A stretch of DNA of 64,000 bases from AP-15 sp963846635. GTDB taxonomy: Bacteria; Pseudomonadota; Alphaproteobacteria; ATCC43930; CGMCC-115725. A model generated the notes under the pieces. The model worked only from the letters and a program-made list of their open reading frames with translations, was not told the origin of the DNA and searched no databases. Position numbers and translations under genes: made by a program. Shown piece after piece: positions 1 to 8,609 of the stretch (the first letter of the stretch is position 1; the number at the start of each line of letters is the position of its first letter). Location: NCBI GenBank assembly GCA_963846635.1, contig CAWJXM010000025.1, positions 62,001-126,000 on the forward strand. Direction: 5' to 3'.

Positions 1-215
1 ATATCGATAAACATGCGTCCGAGCCAATCATCGGCCACTGAGGCCAATAGATCGGGCTTTACCCCGAGCTTGGCGCAGCAAAAAGCGGCCGTAACCGCAT
101 TACCACCGAACGACACGGAGTAATGCCGCGCCACCATTTTCTCATCCCCGGTGGGCAGCGTGTCAGCGAGGAAAGTAATGTCGATATAGGATTGCCCGAT
201 GAATAGAGCTTCCAT
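1..215 (-). CDS. PfkB-family carbohydrate kinase, N-terminal part (cut by window edge)
   Basis: The first 71 residues of a ribokinase-like sugar kinase read leftwards off the window. The product begins MEALFIGQSYIDITF and continues with SFGGNAVTAAFCCAKLG and ASVADDWLGRMF. The sequence GGNAVTAA is the N-terminal PfkB signature, where a small lid sheet and a Gly-Gly-Asn loop contact the sugar. The family phosphorylates ribose, fructose, 2-keto-3-deoxygluconate or nucleosides with ATP in the cytoplasm. The C-terminal ATP-binding half and the catalytic Asp lie outside the window, so the substrate cannot be told. The ATG at 215 is preceded two codons earlier by an in-frame TGA, which fixes the start. 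No strong ribosome binding site is visible. Confidence 0.85.
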   Translation of the reverse strand, partial: MEALFIGQSYIDITFLADTLPTGDEKMVARHYSVSFGGNAVTAAFCCAKLGVKPDLLASVADDWLGRMFID

Positions 216-720
216 GCTTCAAAACCAGCTAGTCGAAGACCGCGATCATGTAGCGCATATCTGGGGCGTTTCCCAGCTCCGCTGAGCATTGGAGGCCGTC
301 ATCCCTTGCCCCGGTGCCTCGAACATCGCCATCGACATAGCACTCGACGGCGGAGAAATTTGCCTTAGCAGAGCTTCGTGCCGCCGATCGGCGCAGGCGC
401 GATCTCGGCCGGTAGTCGTTTCTCGATCAGACCAAGTGGCTTGGCTAATGGTCCACGCGCCAGGCGCCCGCGACCCTAACTGACTGACTATAAATTCAAT
501 ACCGCGCTGGCCACGAACAGGTTATGTGTTTTACACGCTGTATCGAGAAAAGTAAGCTCAGCTGGGTAGCGTGCCGGCGTGCCGCACTCTAAGGGCGCAG
601 TCATACGGCTTAGCTGCCTAAAATTAGGGCAACTGCGGCGGTCGCGCTTTTCGGTGCAATCACGATCGCAGTTTTCCGTCGAGTGGCGTGGTCATTGCAT
701 TGCGAGCCGCGGAGGAGGAA
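216..720. other. Intergenic region of about 505 bp, no gene seen
   Basis: This stretch separates the divergent sugar kinase and the CP-ATP-grasp gene. The short open frames in it have no recognisable composition or motif. It should hold the promoters of both flanking genes, but I see no convincing -35/-10 pair. No tRNA, hairpin terminator or repeat was recognised. Confidence 0.5.
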
Positions 721-2156
721 ATGGGAGACGAAGCCTCTTTTTACGCCACCGCCTTCAACGAGATCGGCAGCCCGGACGAGTGCCGCGCAGCCATACACTT
801 TAGTGCGAAAATGGCTCGAAAGCGCGCCGCGGGAGTTTCTCACGCTGAAACAGAAACAGGCGGAGCTGTTATTCCGTCGCACCGGCATCACCTTTGCGGT
901 TTATTCCGAAGGTGGCGACCCCGAGCGTCTGATCCCGTTCGATATTATCCCCCGAATTTTGGGCGCCGATGAGTGGGAGTATCTCACGCGCGGCCTGACC
1001 CAGCGGGTATTGGCCCTGAATGCTTTTCTCTACGATATCTATCATACGCGCGAGATAGTGCGTGCCGGCATCATCCCGGAAACACTAATCCTGCACAATG
1101 ACGGCTTTCGCATGGAGATGCAGGATTTTGCACCGCCGCGACGCGTCTACACCCATATTGCCGGTATTGATATCGTGCGCACCGGCGAGCGCGAATTTTA
1201 TGTGCTCGAGGACAATTGCCGCATCCCGTCGGGCGCTTGTTATATGCTGGAAAACCGCGAGGCGATGCTGCGCCTCTTACCCGAATTGATCGGGCAGCAT
1301 CCGGTGGCTCCCGTTTCCAGCTATCCTGAGGAACTGTGCGGCGCGCTGCGCGCCGTCGCCCCGCCCCATTGCGAGAGCGATCCGACGATCGTTGTGCTGA
1401 CCCCCGGTCCATTCAACAGCGCATATTACGAGCACTCGTTTCTTGCCGACGAAATGGGCCTCGAACTGGTCGAAGGCATCGATTTGCGCGTCCTCGACAA
1501 CATTGTCTATATGCGCACCACCGAAGGACTGAAGCGCGTCGACGTCATCTACCGCCGCGTTGATGATGACTTCCTGGATCCGCTGACGTTCCGCTCCGAT
1601 TCGGCGCTAGGCACGCCCGGGCTGTTTAACGCCTATCGCAGCGGCAATGTGACACTTGCCAATGCCGTCGGGACCGGCATTGCCGACGACAAGTCGGTCT
1701 ATAGCTTCGTGCCGGCTATGGTCCGATTTTACCGGGGCGAAGAGCCAATCCTAAAAAACGTTCCGACCTATTGCTGCGCCGATCGCAGCGACCTCGCCTA
1801 TGCTCTTGAGCATCTCGCCGAGCTGGTGGTGAAGGAGACAAATGGCTCCGGCGGCTATGGCATGCTGGTCGGGCCGCAAGCAACAAGGGCGGAACTTACT
1901 GCTTTTGCTGAAAAATTGCGAGGCGCATCCGACAAATTATGTTGCCCAGCCGACCCTTGCGCTATCGACCTGCCCAAGCTTTGTTGAGGCCGGCATCGCA
2001 CCGCGGCATGTCGATTTGCGGCCATTCATACTTTTCGGCGAGGAGGTGCGCATCGTGCCTGGCGGTTTGACCCGGGTCGCCTTGCGCGAAGATTCGCTCG
2101 TTGTCAACTCGAGCCAGGGCGGGGGTACCAAGGACACTTGGGTGCTGGAGCGTTGA
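721..2156 (+). CDS. Circularly permuted ATP-grasp protein (DUF404/DUF407), frame broken twice
   Basis: This is a circularly permuted ATP-grasp ligase-like enzyme, predicted to form peptide or amide bonds with ATP. The start ATG at 721 follows a GGAGGAGGAA ribosome site and gives MGDEASFYATAFNEIGSPDE. The frame then shifts near 793, where one base (probably A793) looks extra, and continues as YTLVRKWLESAPREFLTLKQ. A second +1 shift falls at the A-run 1911-1915, after which the product continues HPTNYVAQPTLALSTCPSF and ends TKDTWVLER. Family hallmarks include LEDNCRIPSGACYMLENR, VVLTPGPFNSAYYEHSFLA and KETNGSGGYGML. The frame-restored length is about 477 residues, normal for the family. Stop and next start are 4 bp apart, so it is translated with the alpha-E gene. 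The missing stretch of decay suggests assembly indels, though true inactivation is possible. Confidence 0.85.
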
Positions 2157-2160
2157 TAAG

Positions 2161-3105
2161 ATGCTGAGCCGAGCCGCTGACGACCTCTATTGGCTCGCCC
2201 GCTATATCGAACGCGCGGAAAATGTCGCTCGCATAGTCGCGGTCGGTTATCGCATGGCGAGCATTGCCGGCTCGCTCGGAAGTAATGGCAATGAATGGTT
2301 GTCGACGCTGATCGCGACCGGCTGCGAGGTCGGGTTTTTCGCCAAATATGCCGAGGCGACGCAGCACGCGGTTACCGATTATCTGGTGCGCGATCCGGAA
2401 AACCCGTCGAGCATTCTTGCTTCAATTGATACGGCACGGCGCAATGCGCGGGCTGTCCGCACCGCTTTGACAATTGACATGTGGGACGCGCTCAACGAAA
2501 CATGGCTCGGAATGCGCGAGATGGACCTTGATTTCTCCTCCTCGCGCAACCCGATAGAGTTTCTGGACTGGGTACGTGCTCGCTCGCAACTGTTCAATGG
2601 CGCCTATGCGAGCACGATGCTGCGCAATGATGCCTTCTACTTTACTCGCCTCGGCACTTTCATCGAGCGGGCCGACAGTACGGCGCGCATTCTCGATGTC
2701 AAATATTACGTGCTGCTGCCTAGCCATGAGGGCGTTGGCGGCGTTCTCGATTATTATCAATGGCAGACGATTTTGCGCTCGGTATCGGCGTTGCGGGCCT
2801 ATCACTGGGTCTATCATGACCGCTTGAAGCCGTGGCTGATCGCCGAGTTGCTGCTGTTGCGGCCGGAAATGCCGCGCTCCTTAATCAGCTGCCTCGACCA
2901 GATCACACAATATCTATCATTGTTGGCCGATGCATATGGCGGCAAGCGCGGTGAATGTCACCGCCTCGCCGGTGCTATGCACGCTGAGCTCCGCTGTGGC
3001 CGCATTCATGACATATTCCAGCGTGGCCTGCATGAATTCCTGACCGATTTTATTGAAGGTTTGAGCAAATTGGGAGGCGAGATCAGCGCCTTTTATTTAA
3101 CCTGA
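2161..3105 (+). CDS. Alpha-E domain protein (DUF403)
   Basis: This 314-residue alpha-helical protein has the alpha-E fold signature at its N-terminus, MLSRAADDLYWLARYIERAEN. Other family blocks are LNETWLGMREMDLDF, FYFTRLGTFIERADSTARILDVKYY and WQTILRSVSALRAYHW. The biochemical role is unproven. The family is almost always encoded with a CP-ATP-grasp enzyme and a transglutaminase-like protease, and comparative genomics predicts a shared peptide-ligation or tagging pathway. The ATG at 2161 begins at the conserved N-terminus and lies 4 bp after the upstream stop. The downstream transglutaminase starts 8 bp after its stop, so the three genes form a tight operon. Confidence 0.93.
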   Translation: MLSRAADDLYWLARYIERAENVARIVAVGYRMASIAGSLGSNGNEWLSTLIATGCEVGFFAKYAEATQHAVTDYLVRDPENPSSILASIDTARRNARAVRTALTIDMWDALNETWLGMREMDLDFSSSRNPIEFLDWVRARSQLFNGAYASTMLRNDAFYFTRLGTFIERADSTARILDVKYYVLLPSHEGVGGVLDYYQWQTILRSVSALRAYHWVYHDRLKPWLIAELLLLRPEMPRSLISCLDQITQYLSLLADAYGGKRGECHRLAGAMHAELRCGRIHDIFQRGLHEFLTDFIEGLSKLGGEISAFYLT

Positions 3106-3113
3106 TCGCAATC

Positions 3114-3929
3114 ATGCATTTGCGCGTGTTTCATCGCACCCGCTATCGCTACAGCGCCCCGGTCTCTTACTCGATCCAGACTCTCCGGTTGACACCTGTG
3201 CCTTATGAGGGACTGACCGTGCTGGATTGGCGGATCGAGGCCAACGGTCGCAGTGCGCTGCCGAGCGTCATCGATGGTCTCGGAAACATCCTGCACTGCC
3301 ATAGCATCAACGGGCCGCATTGCGACACAACTATCACGGCCGAAGGGGCTGTCGATACGCATCGCGGTGACGGGGTTGTAATCGGTGCCCCGGAACCACT
3401 GCCACCGGTGTTCTTCCTGCGCACAACGCCGTTGACCGCGGCCGATGCGGCAATCATCGAGCTGGCGCGCGAGGCGATAGCGGGGAAAAATACCCTCAAA
3501 GGGCTGCACGGGTTGATGCACAGCGTGCGCGCCCGCCTTTCCTATCAGCCGGGGCAAACCGATGTGGAGACGAGTGCTGCGGCGGCGCTGCAGCGCGGGC
3601 GCGGCGTGTGTCAGGATCATGCGCATCTCCTCATCGCCGCGGCGCGCGCGATCGGCATTCCGGCGCGTTACGTCAGCGGCTATTTATGGACTGGTCATGA
3701 CATGCGGAATCATGACGCAAGCCACGCCTGGACCGAAGCGTTCGTAGACGGGCTAGGCTGGGTCGGGTTTGATGCCAGCAACGGCATTTGCCCGGATGAA
3801 ACTTACATCAGGGTCAGCGTCGGGCTGGATTATTGGGCTGCAGCACCGGTGCGAGGCGTCCGTCGCGGCGCCGCGGAGGAGGAGATGCGAGTCGAGGTGC
3901 AGGTACAGCGCGCCAGCGCTAACCAATAA
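3114..3929 (+). CDS. Transglutaminase-like cysteine peptidase (BTLCP type N-terminus)
   Basis: This 271-residue protein has the bacterial transglutaminase-like N-terminal domain (MHLRVFHRTRYRYSAPV). A papain-like transglutaminase core follows. The triad is visible as Cys in GRGVCQDHAHL, His in ASHAWTEAFVDG and Asp in WVGFDASNG. The family hydrolyses or forms amide bonds and is the third member of the CP-ATP-grasp/alpha-E operon. The tail RRGAAEEEMRVEVQVQ is typical of the family. About 260 bp without a recognisable gene follow before glgP. In many proteobacteria the proteasome-like peptidase Anbu sits at or near this position, and it is not here. Confidence 0.93.
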   Translation: MHLRVFHRTRYRYSAPVSYSIQTLRLTPVPYEGLTVLDWRIEANGRSALPSVIDGLGNILHCHSINGPHCDTTITAEGAVDTHRGDGVVIGAPEPLPPVFFLRTTPLTAADAAIIELAREAIAGKNTLKGLHGLMHSVRARLSYQPGQTDVETSAAAALQRGRGVCQDHAHLLIAAARAIGIPARYVSGYLWTGHDMRNHDASHAWTEAFVDGLGWVGFDASNGICPDETYIRVSVGLDYWAAAPVRGVRRGAAEEEMRVEVQVQRASANQ

Positions 3930-4192
3930 CGACGTCTGGTCGTATCTGATGCACCGTCTGAACTCGCGACGCCTTCGGTTACATGTCGGTCGACCGTTTG
4001 CGTGAGAACTGCGATAAAGTCGTTGGGCTGGCCCCGAGGCACGGCTCCCGAGCGAGACCGGAGGTCGGCTCACGAGCCAGCCCGGTGCTTGGGCAGGATT
4101 GTAAGCTGGGTCGGGAAAACCGAGCATGCGGCGCTGGGCGCGACCGCTGAGCGGCAGGTCGTGAAAATTATTGGCTCGGAGAACAGAAACGC

Positions 4193-6703
4193 ATGAGCGA
4201 ACCCAAGGGAGCGCTTGCTTCGCAGTCGCAACGATCGGAGGCCGAACCCGACCTCCTGACCCAGTACGGGTGTGGTCCGATCCAGCTTTCGGGCGACCAC
4301 AACGCGCTTTACGAGCGGCATTTATTGTTTGACGACGTTGTCGATCCGCTGGCGGCGGGGGCGCGTGAACGTTTCGAGGCCGCCGCCCGGTCGGTCAGGG
4401 ACGTGCTGTCGCAGCGCTGGGTGCTGACCGAGCGCATCTATAACCGCTTCAACCCCAAGCGGGTCTATTATCTGTCGATGGAGTTTCTGATCGGGCGTTC
4501 ACTGACCAACAACATCATGAATTTGCTGCTGGATCCATTTGTAAAGCGGGCGGTCAGCGACAGAAGCCTGAACTGGTTCGGCATGATCGAGGAGGAGCCC
4601 GATGCCGGGCTCGGCAATGGCGGGCTGGGGCGGCTCGCCGCCTGTTTTCTCGACTCGATGGCGACGATGGAATTGCCGGCGATGGGCTACGGCCTGCGCT
4701 ACGAATACGGCATGTTCCGGCAGTCGATCGAGGACGGTTGGCAGCGCGAGTATCCGGACAATTGGCTGCGCCATCCCGACCCGTGGGAAGTCGCGCGTCC
4801 GCACGAATTGGTGACGATCCCGCTTAATTGCTCGTTTGCGATGCAGGGCGGGCGGTTGACCGCGGTTCCGGGGCGCCGCTCGACCCTGATCGGAATGCCG
4901 TTTGACCGGCCGGTGGTCGGTTATGGCGGCAAAACCATCAATACGCTGCGGCTGTGGGCGGCGACCGCACCCGATTATTTCGATTTCCAAGAATTCAGCA
5001 GCGGTGATTTTGTCGGCGCGCTGGCCGGGACACTGGCAGCAGAATCCTTGACGGAGGTGCTTTATCCCGACGACAGCACCCAATACGGACAGGCATTGCG
5101 GTTTGGCCAGGAATATTTCCTGGTGGCTTGTTCGCTCGCCGATCTGGTGCGGCGTTTCCGGCGGCGGAACGGCGACTGGCGGGTGTTCCCCGAGAAGGTT
5201 GCGATCCAATTGAACGACACGCACCCGACCCTCGCCGTGCCGGAGCTGATGCGGATTTTACTCGATGAAGCACATCTCGGCTGGGACGAGGCCTGGAACA
5301 TTACCCAGCGGACATTGGCCTACACCAACCACACCCTGCTGCCCGAAGCGCTCGAAAAATGGCCGGTGCAATATTTCGAGCAATTGTCGCCGCGACTTTT
5401 GGAAATCACCTTCGAGATCAACCGCCGCTTTCTTGACGCGGTTCGCACCCGTTGGCCGGGGGACGAAGCACGGGTCGCCCGCATGAGCCTGATCGAGGAG
5501 GGAACGGAGCGCAAAGTGCGCATGGCCAATTTGGCGATTGTCGGCACGCACAGCACCAACGGTGTCGCCCAAATTCACTCGGCCCTGCTGCGCAAATTCA
5601 CGGTCAAAGACCTGGCCGAAATGTTTCCCGAGCGCTTCAACAACAAGACCAACGGGGTGACCCCGCGACGATGGTTGCAGCTGTCAAACCCGGAACTGGC
5701 CGGCACGATCACCGAGGCAATCGGCAAGCGCTGGGTAACCGACCTCGACGAATTGAGCAGGCTTCAGCCGCTCGCCGACGATAAAGCCTTCCGCGACAAA
5801 ATTCTCCAAGCCCAGCGCATTGCCAAACTCCGCTTTGCCGACTGGCTCAAGACAAGCTGCGGCGAAACGGTGGACCCGGACACGATCTTCGACTGTCAGA
5901 TCAAACGCATCCACGAATACAAACGGCAGCTCTTAAATGCATTGCGCATCATCGTCCTCTACAATCGATTGCGCGAAAACCCCGGGCTTGAGATGACGCC
6001 GCGGACGTTCTTCTTCGCCGGCAAGGCGGCACCGGCCTACCATTTGGCCAAATTGATCATCAAATTCCTCAATAACCTCGCGGGCACGGTCGACGGCGAC
6101 CCGGTGACGCGAGGCCGGCTCAAGGTCGTGTTCTTGCCCGAGTATTGCGTGTCATTGGCCGAGCGGCTGATCCCGGCGGCCGATGTCTCCAACCAGATCT
6201 CGACCGCCGGGTATGAGGCCAGCGGCACCAGCAACATGAAATTCATGATGAACGGGGCGCTGACGATTGCCACCCGCGACGGCTCGACAATCGAGATGGC
6301 CGAGGAAGCCGGCGAAGAGAATTTCTTTCTGTTTGGCTTGACCGCAGACCAGGTCGAAGGTAGCCGCGACTGGTACAACCCGCACTGGCATTACGACCAC
6401 GAACCCGAGACCCGCGCCGCATTGGACCTGATCTTCTCCGACTATTTCAGCCGCTACGAGCCCGGTGTGTTTGCGCCATTGCACAACGCGTTGTTGGCCG
6501 AAGGCGACCACTATATGCATCTGGCGGACCTGAAATCGTATTTGGAGGCCGACAATCGGCTGACATCATTGTACGCCGACCGAGGTGCCTGGGCCCGCAA
6601 AGTGATTTTGAATGTGGCCTCCTCCGGGAGGTTTTCGAGCGACCGCACAATCGCGCAATACGCCGCCGAAATTTGGAACGTAAGGCCCTGCCCGGTGTCA
6701 TGA
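4193..6703 (+). CDS. glgP: Glycogen/starch phosphorylase
   Basis: This is a full-length 836-residue alpha-glucan phosphorylase. It releases glucose-1-phosphate from glycogen by phosphorolysis in the cytoplasm. The pyridoxal-phosphate site EASGTSNMKFMMNGALTI is intact. Other conserved blocks are NPKRVYYLSMEFLIGRSL, PDAGLGNGGLGRLAACFLDS, QLNDTHPTLAVPELMRIL, NNKTNGVTPRRWL and QIKRIHEYKRQLLNALRII. The ATG at 4193 follows a GGAGAAC stretch. Phosphoglucomutase starts 29 bp downstream, so glucose-1-phosphate is passed to the enzyme encoded next. Confidence 0.97.
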   Translation: MSEPKGALASQSQRSEAEPDLLTQYGCGPIQLSGDHNALYERHLLFDDVVDPLAAGARERFEAAARSVRDVLSQRWVLTERIYNRFNPKRVYYLSMEFLIGRSLTNNIMNLLLDPFVKRAVSDRSLNWFGMIEEEPDAGLGNGGLGRLAACFLDSMATMELPAMGYGLRYEYGMFRQSIEDGWQREYPDNWLRHPDPWEVARPHELVTIPLNCSFAMQGGRLTAVPGRRSTLIGMPFDRPVVGYGGKTINTLRLWAATAPDYFDFQEFSSGDFVGALAGTLAAESLTEVLYPDDSTQYGQALRFGQEYFLVACSLADLVRRFRRRNGDWRVFPEKVAIQLNDTHPTLAVPELMRILLDEAHLGWDEAWNITQRTLAYTNHTLLPEALEKWPVQYFEQLSPRLLEITFEINRRFLDAVRTRWPGDEARVARMSLIEEGTERKVRMANLAIVGTHSTNGVAQIHSALLRKFTVKDLAEMFPERFNNKTNGVTPRRWLQLSNPELAGTITEAIGKRWVTDLDELSRLQPLADDKAFRDKILQAQRIAKLRFADWLKTSCGETVDPDTIFDCQIKRIHEYKRQLLNALRIIVLYNRLRENPGLEMTPRTFFFAGKAAPAYHLAKLIIKFLNNLAGTVDGDPVTRGRLKVVFLPEYCVSLAERLIPAADVSNQISTAGYEASGTSNMKFMMNGALTIATRDGSTIEMAEEAGEENFFLFGLTADQVEGSRDWYNPHWHYDHEPETRAALDLIFSDYFSRYEPGVFAPLHNALLAEGDHYMHLADLKSYLEADNRLTSLYADRGAWARKVILNVASSGRFSSDRTIAQYAAEIWNVRPCPVS

Positions 6704-6732
6704 GACAGCACCGCTGACGAGGAAAACCCCCG

Positions 6733-8376
6733 ATGACGATTTCGCCCTTGGCCGGCAAGCCCGCACCCAAAGAAATGCTGGTCGATCTCGCCCGTCTCGA
6801 ACGCGAGTATTACGCGCGCCAGCCCGACCCCGACGACCCGGAACAGCGTGTCAGCTTTGGCACCAGCGGGCATCGCGGCTCGCCGTTTCGCAGTTCGTTC
6901 ACCGAGGCCCACATTCTTGCGATTACCCAAGCGATCTGCGACTGGCGCCGCAGCCAGGGCACCGATGGGCCGCTCTATATGGGCAAGGATACTCATGCAT
7001 TGTCGGAACCGGCCGAGCGCACCGCACTCGAAGTGCTGGCGGCGAATGGCGTTGAGACGATCATCCAGCAAGCCAACGGGTTCACGCCGACGCCCGTCGT
7101 GTCGCGCGCAATCCTTGTCTACAATCGTGGGCGCACCGCGCATTTGGCGGACGGCATCGTCGTCACCCCGTCGCACAACCCGCCGGAGGATGGCGGCTTT
7201 AAATACAACCCGACCAATGGCGGACCCGCCGATACCGATATCACCCAATGGGTCGAAAACCGGGCCAACGAGCTGTTGCGGGGGCGCAATGCCGAGGTGA
7301 AGCGGCTCGCCCCCGCCGCGGCCCTAAGGGCCAACACCACGCATCCGGAAGACCTGATCCACCCCTATGTCCGAGATTTGCAGAACGTTGTCGACATGGA
7401 GGCGATCCGCAACGCCGGGCTCAAGCTCGCGGTCGACCCGCTCGGCGGTGCCGCAGTACATTACTGGGAGCCGATTAACGCCATTTACGGGCTCGACATC
7501 GAGGTGGTCAATCCGACGGTCGACAAGACCTTCGCTTTCATGACCGTCGACTATGACGGCCGGATCCGCATGGACTGCTCGAGCCCTTACGCGATGGCCC
7601 GGCTGGTCGGGCTCAAGGACCGGTACCGGGTCGCGTTCGCCAACGACCCCGATTCCGATCGGCACGGTATCGTGACCCGCGCCGATGGCCTTTTGAATCC
7701 CAACCATTATCTCGCGGTTGCGATCGGCTATCTGCTGGCCTACCGGCCGCATTGGCCGGCCGGTGCCGCAATCGGCAAGACCTTGGTCTCCAGCAGCATG
7801 ATCGACCGCGTCGTGGCGAGGGCCGGGCGCCGGCTCGCCGAAGTCCCGGTCGGGTTCAAATGGTTTGCGCCCGGCTTGTTCGACGGCTCCTATTGCTTTG
7901 GCGGCGAGGAGAGTGCCGGCGCGAGCTTTTTGCGCCATGACGGGACGGTGTGGACGACCGACAAGGACGGGCCGATCATGGACCTCTTGGCGGCGGAGAT
8001 CACCGCCCGCACCGGCCGCGACCCGGGCGAGCATTATCACGCGCTCGAGGCAGAATTCGGAACTGCTTATTACACCCGGATCGACGCGGCTGCGACTTCG
8101 GAACAAAAGGCGCGGCTCGCCCGGCTGTCGCCGGAAGCGGTTGGCGAGTCGAGCCTCGCCGGCGAGCCGATCACCGCCAAATTGAGCCATGCAGCGGGCA
8201 ACGGAGCGGCGATCGGCGGGCTCAAGGTGGTTGCTGCCAGCGGTTGGTTTGCCGCCCGCCCCTCGGGCACCGAGGCTGTTTACAAGATCTACGCCGAAAG
8301 CTTCAAGGACCAGGCCCACCTTGACCGCATCATCAGCGAAGCCCAAGCCATGGTCGACAACGCACTGCGCGCGTAA
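6733..8376 (+). CDS. pgm: Phosphoglucomutase (alpha-D-glucose phosphate-specific)
   Basis: This 547-residue enzyme interconverts glucose-1-phosphate and glucose-6-phosphate. The sugar-binding entry motif VSFGTSGHRGSPF lies near residue 37. The phosphoserine active-site loop is VTPSHNPPEDGGFKYNP, the metal loop is DPDSDRHG, and the C-terminal phosphate clamp is RPSGTEAVYKIYAES. A GAGG ribosome site precedes the ATG at 6733. It sits directly behind glgP, so the pair turns stored glycogen into a glycolytic intermediate. Confidence 0.97.
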   Translation: MTISPLAGKPAPKEMLVDLARLEREYYARQPDPDDPEQRVSFGTSGHRGSPFRSSFTEAHILAITQAICDWRRSQGTDGPLYMGKDTHALSEPAERTALEVLAANGVETIIQQANGFTPTPVVSRAILVYNRGRTAHLADGIVVTPSHNPPEDGGFKYNPTNGGPADTDITQWVENRANELLRGRNAEVKRLAPAAALRANTTHPEDLIHPYVRDLQNVVDMEAIRNAGLKLAVDPLGGAAVHYWEPINAIYGLDIEVVNPTVDKTFAFMTVDYDGRIRMDCSSPYAMARLVGLKDRYRVAFANDPDSDRHGIVTRADGLLNPNHYLAVAIGYLLAYRPHWPAGAAIGKTLVSSSMIDRVVARAGRRLAEVPVGFKWFAPGLFDGSYCFGGEESAGASFLRHDGTVWTTDKDGPIMDLLAAEITARTGRDPGEHYHALEAEFGTAYYTRIDAAATSEQKARLARLSPEAVGESSLAGEPITAKLSHAAGNGAAIGGLKVVAASGWFAARPSGTEAVYKIYAESFKDQAHLDRIISEAQAMVDNALRA

Positions 8377-8440
8377 CCGCGCATTCCGTCCGAACCTGAG
8401 GGCGGGGCTGCCCGGTGGGCCGACCCCTCTTCCTAAAGGC

Positions 8441-8584
8441 TCTGCTGCATCGAACGTTCTCGTGCATATCACCTCGCTGCCCTCAAACTGCGGCATCGGC
8501 GATTTGGTGCCCGCGGCGCGAGCGGGTGCCGATCGTCTTCGCGAATTGGCACAAAGCTGGCCGCCTTTGCAGCTTGGTGACTAG
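8441..8584 (+). pseudogene. 4-alpha-glucanotransferase (MalQ) N-terminal remnant
   Basis: Behind pgm, one frame reads VLVHITSLPSNCGIGDLVPA, then RELAQSWPPLQLGD and a TAG. This matches the start of amylomaltase, where a GVLLH-TSLP-YGIGDLGPAA block and a GQ-WW-LPLGP block normally lie about 20 residues apart. Only some 48 codons remain of a gene that usually has 500-700. The second block is degenerate, with WPPLQLGD in place of WQVLPLGP. No start codon with a ribosome site is obvious. The position after glgP-pgm fits a former glycogen-breakdown gene. I infer a deletion relic, and the similarity rests on about 35 residues. Confidence 0.6.
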
Positions 8585-8609
8585 CGCCTAAAGCTGCTGG
8601 TTCCGTGCG

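Noticed and set aside
289..483. Short plus-strand open frame before the CP-ATP-grasp gene
   Set aside because: It has no ribosome site, no motif and irregular composition; treated as intergenic.
7324..8496. 390-codon open frame on the minus strand opposite pgm
   Set aside because: It mirrors the intact phosphoglucomutase gene, has Arg/Asp-rich composition typical of antisense frames in GC-rich DNA and no domain motif.
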